From: JAFGPJ01 sp964612465
GTDB taxonomy: Bacteria > Planctomycetota > Phycisphaerae > Sedimentisphaerales > Anaerobacaceae
Direction: 5' to 3'
NCBI GenBank assembly: GCA_964612465.1
Contig: CAZTDF010000172.1
Location: forward strand, 1-10,155
Length of the DNA: 10,155 nucleotides
Positions 1 through 5,001 of this stretch are shown here, piece by piece. The notes under the pieces are model-generated. The model searched no databases, was not told the origin of the DNA, and saw only the letters and a program-made list of their open reading frames with translations. Within the stretch, counting starts at the first letter, position 1. Each line of letters starts with the position of its first letter. The position numbers were made by a program, and so were the translations under genes.

Positions 1-214
1 AAAACAAAGCCAATTCAAAGCCAAACAAAGCCAATATTATTTAGCCCCCAGATTTATCTGGGGGTTGAAAGGCTATTTGAAAAAACAAAGCCAATTTTTC
101 GGAGGGCAAATATATGCAATATCAGTAATAGCAATGGTTTATGGGGTTTTTAGCGGTTTCGGGCTCGAAAAAAACAAAGCCAATCAAAGCCAGTTTCACG
201 ATCTTCTGCCTTTG
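1..214. repeat. Dispersed CAAAGCCAA repeat patch downstream of mreC
   Basis: No credible gene lies here. The 9-mer CAAAGCCAA occurs at 5-13, 16-24, 26-34, 86-94 and 175-183, and as CAAAGCCAG at 185-193. Two copies (16-24, 26-34) are in tandem with a 10-nt period. Most are followed by T and preceded by an A-run. Units 86-94 and 175-193 bracket about 80 bp of T/G-rich DNA. The string 16-35 recurs exactly, inverted, at 10052-10071. Plus-strand frames give peptides such as KKQSQF and KTKPI, which are merely the repeat translated. I associate this motif with Phycisphaerae genomes, but that is memory rather than a search. It may be a dispersed repetitive element; no function is assigned. Confidence 0.75.
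45..64. other. Perfect 9-bp hairpin (CCCCCAGAT/ATCTGGGGG)
   Basis: CCCCCAGAT at 45-53 is followed by TT and then ATCTGGGGG at 56-64, a perfect inverted repeat. It lies about 150 nt beyond the mreC stop in the direction of mreC transcription. It could end or stabilise the mreBC transcript. Neither flank carries a proper T-run (minus-strand exit CTAAATAAT, plus-strand exit TTGAAAGG), so it is not a textbook intrinsic terminator. It sits inside the repeat patch and may belong to it. Confidence 0.45.
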
Positions 215-1030
215 TTATCGCGGATTCATAACGATTACAGACACGTCGTTCAGGTTCTTTATTTCGCAGGCGGGTTTGACGGTTATGTCCCAGAGCAGTG
301 GATTATCTTTGTTGCTTTCGCATTGGGCGACCGTTCCTACAATTACGGGTGTGCTCAGGAATCCGGGCTTTTTCTGTGCATAAACCACCTCGCCGACTTC
401 GACTCTGTATTTCGTCGGCAGCAGTTTGACCTTGGCGGAATTGTGGCCGGTGCCCTGTAAGATTCTGTCTTTATTTAAGCCTTCTATTTTGATCGCTATT
501 TGTGAAGCGGGATCGGTTATCAATCGGACTCGGGCTGTTCTGGTATCCGCCTTGAATATGGTTCCGATGATGCTTTCATTTGCCAGAACGAATTGATCTT
601 TGGCCAGGCCGTCTTCTTTGCCGCGGTTGATAATAAGCTCACTATGCAATCCATCGATAGTAGAGGTTATTATGCCAGCCAGAACGAAATTAACGCCCTT
701 CCAGGCGGGACGATTGCGCAGCCCGGAGAGCGTTTCGACCTTTTGGCGTTCCTGCTTGAGCCACTCGGTGACATTGGCGAGACGGTTATGGAGCTTATTG
801 TATCTTGTACGGCTGACAACGTCTGCCGGGGCACCCTCTGCCGAAGCCATCAATCCGGATGCGGAAAGCGAAATGTCCCTGCTAACACTCAAAGGCCAGC
901 AGAAAACACGCACAAAAGCAAACTGGAATTTACTCGTAAGTCTCTGCGGAGCAAAAAGAAAAATGAGCCCGATCAGCATTAGTGAGATAAATAGGACTCG
1001 TTCAGGAACTCTGTTTTTCCTCATGGCCAT
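215..1030 (-). CDS. mreC: Rod shape-determining protein MreC
   Basis: MreC is the periplasmic scaffold that connects MreB filaments in the cytoplasm to the elongation synthases RodA/PBP2 outside. The 271-residue product has the family layout. A short basic N-terminus precedes one membrane helix at about residues 12-28, a likely coiled coil follows at about 74-104, and then come the paired beta domains. These include the family-like stretch INRGKEDGL near 134-142 and VRLITDP near 168-174. The length is typical. The start at 1030 is only 14 nt after the mreB stop, so the two are surely co-transcribed. A second ATG two codons later (1024) is possible, and neither has a strong Shine-Dalgarno. No mreD follows; the repeat patch begins just past the stop. 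Confidence 0.93.
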   Translation of the reverse strand: MAMRKNRVPERVLFISLMLIGLIFLFAPQRLTSKFQFAFVRVFCWPLSVSRDISLSASGLMASAEGAPADVVSRTRYNKLHNRLANVTEWLKQERQKVETLSGLRNRPAWKGVNFVLAGIITSTIDGLHSELIINRGKEDGLAKDQFVLANESIIGTIFKADTRTARVRLITDPASQIAIKIEGLNKDRILQGTGHNSAKVKLLPTKYRVEVGEVVYAQKKPGFLSTPVIVGTVAQCESNKDNPLLWDITVKPACEIKNLNDVSVIVMNPR

Positions 1031-1044
1031 GATCGTATTTCATC

Positions 1045-2118
1045 TTATCCACGATGCCCCGCGAATTGTTCCGACCCATATTCGCTGCGATCCATCGTAT
1101 CCTTCCAGAGTTCCAGATTCTCCAGGTATATGCCGGTACCTCTGGCGACGCAGCTCAATGGATCTTCGGCTATTTGGACTTTCAGCCCGGTCGCGTTCGC
1201 TAATGCCGTATCCATTCCTTTGAGCAACGATCCGCCCCCACAAATGTGTATGCCGTTGTCGATGAGGTCAGCGGCCAATTCCGGTTCCGTCCTTTCCAGC
1301 GTGACCATAACCGTATCGAGGATCGCTGCAATCGGGCCTTTTAGCGCTTCGCGGATTTCCTCACTTGTTATGACAATTTTCCTCGGCATCCCCGATATAG
1401 TATCCCTGCCGGCGACTTCCATCGTCAGTTCCTGTTCGAGCGGGGCGGCAGAGCCGATTTTCATTTTGACTTTTTCAGCTCTCGCCTGGCCGACAAGCAG
1501 GTTATACGTCTTCTTGAGGTGATTGATTACAGCCTCATCCATATCATCGCCGCCGACTCGAATTGATTCGCATGAAGCGATATCGGCCAGACTCATAATG
1601 GCTACCTCGGTAGTTCCACCGCCAATATCGACAATCATCGAAGCGGTAGGATCCGTAATGGGCAGTCCGGCTCCTATTCCGGCCGCCATCGGCTCCTCCA
1701 CCAGATAGACCTTGCGTGCACCGGCGCGTTCGGCGGTCCCGATAACCGCCTGGCGTTCAACATCGGTTATTCCACCGGGCACGGCTATCACCACGCGAGG
1801 CCTGACAATTCCGCCTCCATGTGCCTTGCGGATAAAATAAGCCAGCATTGACTCGGTTATCTCGAAGTCGCTGATCACGCCGTCTTTGAGAGGTCTGACT
1901 GCACTAATCGAGCCCGGTGTTTTGCCTAACATTTCACGCGCAACCACTCCGACGGCTTGACCGTTGTTCAGGACGATATTGGTGCCTTTGCGAACGGCAA
2001 CGACCGAAGGTTCATTCAGGACAATACCTTTGTCACGGACATAAACCAGCGTAGAGCAGGTGCCCAGGTCGATACCCATGTCCATACTAAACCAGCCAAA
2101 TACAAAGTTCGGCAGCAT
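1045..2118 (-). CDS. mreB: Rod shape-determining protein MreB (bacterial actin)
   Basis: MreB is an ATP-dependent actin homologue that forms membrane-bound filaments and steers lateral peptidoglycan synthesis. All actin-fold ATPase motifs are visible in the 357 residues: phosphate-1 GIDLGTCSTLVYV (15-27), the connecting stretch VIAVPGG (110-116), phosphate-2 DIGGGTTEVAI (164-174), the RVGGDDMDEAV segment (187-197) and the adenosine motif CGGGSLLKG (293-301). The hydrophobic start (MLPNFVFGWF) fits the usual amphipathic membrane-binding helix. The ATG at 2118 has a good AAGGAA ribosome site at 2125-2130, six bases upstream. It is the first gene of an mreB-mreC operon. The C-terminus (about residues 340-357) is slightly longer than usual. 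Confidence 0.98.
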   Translation of the reverse strand: MLPNFVFGWFSMDMGIDLGTCSTLVYVRDKGIVLNEPSVVAVRKGTNIVLNNGQAVGVVAREMLGKTPGSISAVRPLKDGVISDFEITESMLAYFIRKAHGGGIVRPRVVIAVPGGITDVERQAVIGTAERAGARKVYLVEEPMAAGIGAGLPITDPTASMIVDIGGGTTEVAIMSLADIASCESIRVGGDDMDEAVINHLKKTYNLLVGQARAEKVKMKIGSAAPLEQELTMEVAGRDTISGMPRKIVITSEEIREALKGPIAAILDTVMVTLERTEPELAADLIDNGIHICGGGSLLKGMDTALANATGLKVQIAEDPLSCVARGTGIYLENLELWKDTMDRSEYGSEQFAGHRG

Positions 2119-2124
2119 CTTCGA

Positions 2125-2130
2125 TTCCTT
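2125..2130 (-). promoter_or_regulatory. Ribosome binding site of mreB
   Basis: On the minus strand AAGGAA lies 6 nt before the ATG at 2118, which supports that start over the internal Met codons at residues 12 and 14. Confidence 0.7.
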
Positions 2131-2271
2131 TCATAAGGTTATCTTAGCCGGCGCCAACGGCTTATTTTTACACAGCACTGAAATCATTCGTAGTTCGGCT
2201 TTACAAAAAAGCCACTTTACATAGATTTGCCTATCCGCGTATACATCGAGTGTATTAAGAGTTTCAGTATT
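2131..2271 (-). promoter_or_regulatory. mreB leader region with two small hairpins
   Basis: This is non-coding DNA between the putative shared promoter element and the mreB ribosome site. It contains two short inverted repeats, AGCCG (2146-2150)/CGGCT (2158-2162) and GGCTTT (2197-2202)/AAAGCC (2208-2213). If transcription starts just after the -10-like box at 2272-2277, mreB would carry a structured leader of roughly 145 nt. No known riboswitch is recognised. Confidence 0.3.
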
Positions 2272-2304
2272 ATTATAGGAGCATTGAATTTTTAAGTCCT
2301 ATAT
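2272..2304 (-). promoter_or_regulatory. Shared inverted-repeat/promoter-like element, copy upstream of mreB
   Basis: Read on the minus strand, ATATAGGAC (2304-2296), 13 nt, then GCTCCTATAAT (2282-2272). The two arms form a 7-bp inverted repeat (TATAGGA 2274-2280, TCCTATA 2297-2303). The 3' arm runs into a perfect -10 box, TATAAT (2277-2272). TAGGAC sits about 18 nt upstream in the -35 position but does not match TTGACA. A second copy with identical arms is at 3146-3180. It is probably the mreB promoter or its operator; the promoter reading is inference. Confidence 0.5.
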
Positions 2305-2371
2305 GAATGCAAAAAGAGAACCGCAAAAGTCTTTAGCATCATTTAGCACGGTTGTATTGTGAGGAACTTTG

Positions 2372-2965
2372 TTAATATTGCCAACTATGGGGATAGAGAA
2401 CTGATTCAGACTTAATGTTAAACTCTCTGCACAGCTCCTCTACAAGAACATACAGTCTTTTTATCTGGAAGTTTGTCGGCTGAGGATTTTGACTATCCAT
2501 TACAATACAGATGTAGATAGTCTGTTCATATTGCCAGGCATGTCGTCTGTCATAGTCCGCCGGTCGATTCGCCGGGAGTTGTCTATTCCATTTTTCTGTC
2601 GGTTTTATCCGGCCATCGTGACCGGCAAGCCCGTTATAGATAATAAAATGATAGTCAATGTCCTCCTGACCGGAAACACTGCTCAACGAGTCCGGTTGTT
2701 CAACTTGTATATTCAAGCCGGATGCGACTCGATCGCCGGAGCCACCTTCGCTATAGTAAATTTCGATCCACTTCCAGTATCTCGGACGCTGGACTTCTCG
2801 AGAGCGAACCAATTTTTCAACAGGAACAAGACGGTAATACTGCGAAAGGCAAAAAGCGCCGGCCGACGGTGGATTGTGCCCCAAAACATTTAAGATTATT
2901 GTGCAGAGCACGATTGAAACCAGCAGTGCTACAAGAACTTTAGTCTGCCTTGACTGATCCGTCAT
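2372..2965 (-). CDS. Membrane-anchored, degenerate amidase_2/PGRP-like protein
   Basis: The roughly 197-residue product (numbering from the upstream ATG at 2968) has an N-terminal membrane segment (about 10-30) and then a domain resembling T7-lysozyme/PGRP-type N-acetylmuramoyl-L-alanine amidases. Matches are DYHFIIYNG (105-113, like GYHFII of T7 lysozyme with its catalytic Tyr), DGRIKPTEKWNRQ (118-130), IYICIVMD (151-158), PTNFQIKRL (164-172) and the C-terminal SVLYPH (189-194). The first zinc ligand, normally in a V/I-H-H/C-S motif, reads IYYS (70-73). The chain stops four residues after His194, before the usual CPG ligand. It is therefore probably catalytically dead, perhaps a peptidoglycan binder. 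I chose the ATG at 2965 because GAGGG (2972-2976) is 6 nt away; the ATG at 2968 leaves only 3 nt. It stands alone between mreB and the ETF operon. Confidence 0.75.
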   Translation of the reverse strand: MTDQSRQTKVLVALLVSIVLCTIILNVLGHNPPSAGAFCLSQYYRLVPVEKLVRSREVQRPRYWKWIEIYYSEGGSGDRVASGLNIQVEQPDSLSSVSGQEDIDYHFIIYNGLAGHDGRIKPTEKWNRQLPANRPADYDRRHAWQYEQTIYICIVMDSQNPQPTNFQIKRLYVLVEELCREFNIKSESVLYPHSWQY

Positions 2966-2971
2966 CATTCA

Positions 2972-2976
2972 CCCTC
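2972..2976 (-). promoter_or_regulatory. Ribosome binding site of the PGRP-like gene
   Basis: GAGGG on the minus strand lies 3 nt before the first ATG (2968) and 6 nt before the adjacent second ATG (2965), favouring the second. Confidence 0.6.
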
Positions 2977-3124
2977 TTTATTGACCAGAAATATTCGACA
3001 TTGCTATGGACCATTCATAAGACGAAGTTTTTCTTTGCCCTCCGCCCCCGATCCGGCACCTTCAATTTCGGCATTACTAAGAATCTTCTTTAGCTTAGTT
3101 AACCTTTCTTAAGCCATATCTGCT

Positions 3125-3140
3125 ACAACTGCGCAGTTGT
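3125..3140. promoter_or_regulatory. 16-bp perfect palindrome, candidate operator
   Basis: ACAACTGC at 3125-3132 is followed directly by its reverse complement GCAGTTGT (3133-3140). It lies just downstream, in minus-strand sense, of the -10-like box at 3146-3151, where transcription of the PGRP-like gene would be expected to begin. This is a classic position for a dimeric repressor site. The regulator is unknown. Confidence 0.4.
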
Positions 3141-3145
3141 GACGT

Positions 3146-3180
3146 TTTTATAGGAGCCGTCAGGCAAGCAGGTCCTATAT
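3146..3180 (-). promoter_or_regulatory. Shared inverted-repeat/promoter-like element, copy upstream of the PGRP-like gene
   Basis: On the minus strand ATATAGGAC (3180-3172), 14 nt, GCTCCTATAAA. The arms are identical to those of the element upstream of mreB, while the interior is unrelated. The 3' arm gives a -10-like TATAAA (3151-3146). It sits about 180 nt ahead of the PGRP-like start, compared with about 155 nt for mreB. The conserved arms around a diverged interior argue for a functional site or paired-arm structure rather than chance. Confidence 0.5.
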
Positions 3181-3202
3181 CGGACACAAAAGGACATAAA
3201 CC

Positions 3203-3325
3203 GTGATAACAATAGTGCTCGTAGACCTATTGCAGAATTGCTGCGAACTAATTGTATTGATATGCGCGTTTTTTACATTCGCTTATATCGTGGTCCGCCA
3301 CCGCCTTCGGGAACCGTCCACCTGA
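3203..3325 (+). CDS. Candidate 40-residue single-pass membrane peptide
   Basis: A GTG-started frame encodes 40 residues beginning VITIVLVDLL. A strongly hydrophobic stretch spans about residues 16-31 and a basic tail follows (RHRLRE, 32-37), the layout of a small single-pass protein with its C-terminus inside. AGGA at 3191-3194 lies 8 nt before the GTG. Its last 53 nt run antisense to the 3' end of the ETF:quinone oxidoreductase gene. No family is recognised, no promoter is evident, and chance is a real possibility. Confidence 0.22.
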   Translation: MITIVLVDLLQNCCELIVLICAFFTFAYIVVRHRLREPST

Positions 3326-4940
3326 TATTGTCGAAGGGACATTTTCTCTGGCATGTCTTACAATGCAGGCAGTTGGACGGATTGGCCGGCTTGACCTCGT
3401 CGTGAATCGTCTCGTAGACTCCCGCCGGGCAGAAAGTTATGCAGGGATTGTTGAATTCCGGCTCGCATTTGGTTTTGCAAATATCACCGTCCAGAATTGT
3501 CAGATGTGAGGGCTCCTCTTCGCGGTGCTCGGTTGCCGCCACTGCGGTGAATGTGTCTTTATCGAAGCTCTGATCGGGCTTGATACGGTATCGAGCGACC
3601 GTCATTGCCTCGTAATCCTTCTCAACCTTATACTTCGGAAGCAAACCGCCAAGAATCGAGAGGGGCATGCCCTGCAGAGGCCCGAATTTGGCAACCGTCT
3701 GCCGGAAGTTTTTCGCCGATTTCATCTCTTTAGCGATATTCGACTGATCAACCAGCTCGGTATATTTCGATGCTGTCGCTTCGGGATTGTCGAGGCAATT
3801 GGCGATAGCCTTCGCCGCCTTCATTCCTGATTCGATGGCGTTGTGCAGGCCCTTAATTTTGTGCATATTTACGAAGCCGGCGCTGTCACCCAGGATCATA
3901 ACGTTGCCTTTGCCGATACTGTCTGTTTCCGGGTCTCTCGGTATGGCGTAATATCCGCCTTCGGGAATCATTTTCGCACCGGCCTCCACTACCGTGCCGC
4001 CTTCGATGAACTGTTTTACGAAGCGGTGATTCTTGAAATTGGTCAGCGCATCCTGCACGTTCAAGTCACAGTACTTCCAGTCGGCACCGATAATCATGCC
4101 GACAGACAGATGGTCCTGGACGCCCGCGTATACGATGCCGCCTCCGAACATTCCGGGGCCGATTACCGGCGTCCAGATGGGATAGCCCATCGCGTGAACG
4201 ACCCGGCCCGAAGTGAACTTGTTGTACTGTTCGGGGCTGACCTTGATCAATTCTTTCACGCCCACCGAATACAGTTGCGGGCTCTGCCTCTGAAGATGTG
4301 CCTTTTCCACGAATTTTTCCGTCAGGAGCCCGTCACATCCCTCGGCCAGCACTATAAAATCGGCGTTGATTATTTCACCTTCGACATAGTTCGGCTGCTT
4401 GTTGCCTTCCTTGTCGAGACCCTGGTCCACGAGTTTGATACCCGCCGCCTGAGTCGAGCCGTTGAGCATTATATCGTCGGCACCAAAACCGGTCAGCACT
4501 TCAACTCCGAGGTCTTTCGCAATCTGGCCCATCCATTTGGTCAGCTTGCTGATAGATACGGAATAGTCCCCCTTGTGGATCATGTCGCCGAAGCCGAGAC
4601 GAAGTGACTTGCAGAGCTTGATCGCAAAGAAGATATTAAACGCCAGCTTTTTACCCAGCAGGAACATAATATCATCCTTGTCGATTTTGTTTGCAAGCAC
4701 GTCCTTGGCGGCGTCGCTTTCCTGCCATCCCGGCACCGCCGAATCCAGAAGCGTATGCAGCGGCTCGGCTTCCAGGACCGCGCCGGAGAGATTGTGATTT
4801 CCAAGGTCCGCCGACTTTTCCACGACACAAACGTCGATATCAGGATTAGTTGTTTTGAGCTGTATCGCAGCGGCAAGACCGGCCGGCCCTGCACCGACGA
4901 CCAAAACGGATGCTTTGCTGTAGTCTTTGATGTTTGGCAC
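3273..4940 (-). CDS. ETF:quinone oxidoreductase, FixC-FixX/EtfCX-like single chain
   Basis: This FAD and iron-sulfur membrane enzyme passes electrons from electron transfer flavoprotein to the quinone pool. The 555-residue chain begins with a Rossmann FAD motif GAGPAG (16-21) and shows the family stretches GNHNLSGAVLE (47-57) and GDSAGFVNMHKIKGLHNA (351-368). It ends with the ferredoxin domain CPAGVYE (504-510), NCLHCKTC (523-530) and PEGGGGP (544-550). Mitochondrial-type ETF-QO uses four cysteines for one [4Fe-4S]. Here eight lie in the tail (488, 492, 500, 504, 524, 527, 530, 534), enough for two clusters as in FixX/EtfX. The start is a GTG at 4940 with GGAG (4947-4950) 6 nt upstream. It follows the EtfB-EtfA fusion gene by 61 nt in one operon. 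Full-length and intact. Confidence 0.97.
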   Translation of the reverse strand: MPNIKDYSKASVLVVGAGPAGLAAAIQLKTTNPDIDVCVVEKSADLGNHNLSGAVLEAEPLHTLLDSAVPGWQESDAAKDVLANKIDKDDIMFLLGKKLAFNIFFAIKLCKSLRLGFGDMIHKGDYSVSISKLTKWMGQIAKDLGVEVLTGFGADDIMLNGSTQAAGIKLVDQGLDKEGNKQPNYVEGEIINADFIVLAEGCDGLLTEKFVEKAHLQRQSPQLYSVGVKELIKVSPEQYNKFTSGRVVHAMGYPIWTPVIGPGMFGGGIVYAGVQDHLSVGMIIGADWKYCDLNVQDALTNFKNHRFVKQFIEGGTVVEAGAKMIPEGGYYAIPRDPETDSIGKGNVMILGDSAGFVNMHKIKGLHNAIESGMKAAKAIANCLDNPEATASKYTELVDQSNIAKEMKSAKNFRQTVAKFGPLQGMPLSILGGLLPKYKVEKDYEAMTVARYRIKPDQSFDKDTFTAVAATEHREEEPSHLTILDGDICKTKCEPEFNNPCITFCPAGVYETIHDEVKPANPSNCLHCKTCQRKCPFDNIRWTVPEGGGGPRYKRM

Positions 4941-4946
4941 TTTCTA

Positions 4947-4955
4947 CTCCACCTC
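4947..4955 (-). promoter_or_regulatory. Ribosome binding site that fixes a GTG start
   Basis: The minus strand reads GAGGTGGAG, whose GGAG part lies 6 nt from the GTG at 4940. No ATG fits this spacing, and the N-terminus directly precedes the FAD-binding fold, so GTG is the likely start codon. Confidence 0.7.
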
Positions 4956-5001
4956 TAACCTTGTCCTGTATTCAAATTCGAAAATCGAAATTCCAATATC
5001 T

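Noticed and set aside
1..35. Tandem repeats considered as a CRISPR array
   Set aside because: The unit is only 9-10 nt with almost no spacer and there are no cas genes.
65..460. Plus-strand frame of 131 aa starting in the repeat patch
   Set aside because: Its first third is translated repeat (KKQSQF, NKANQSQF) and the rest is antisense to mreC; no ribosome site.
3148..3200. c-di-GMP or similar riboswitch before the small plus-strand frame
   Set aside because: GGCAAGCAGGTCC superficially resembles part of a GEMM core, but the remaining conserved parts are missing.
3843..4607. 254-aa plus-strand frame opposite the quinone oxidoreductase gene
   Set aside because: Antisense to an unmistakable conserved gene, with no domain-like sequence of its own.
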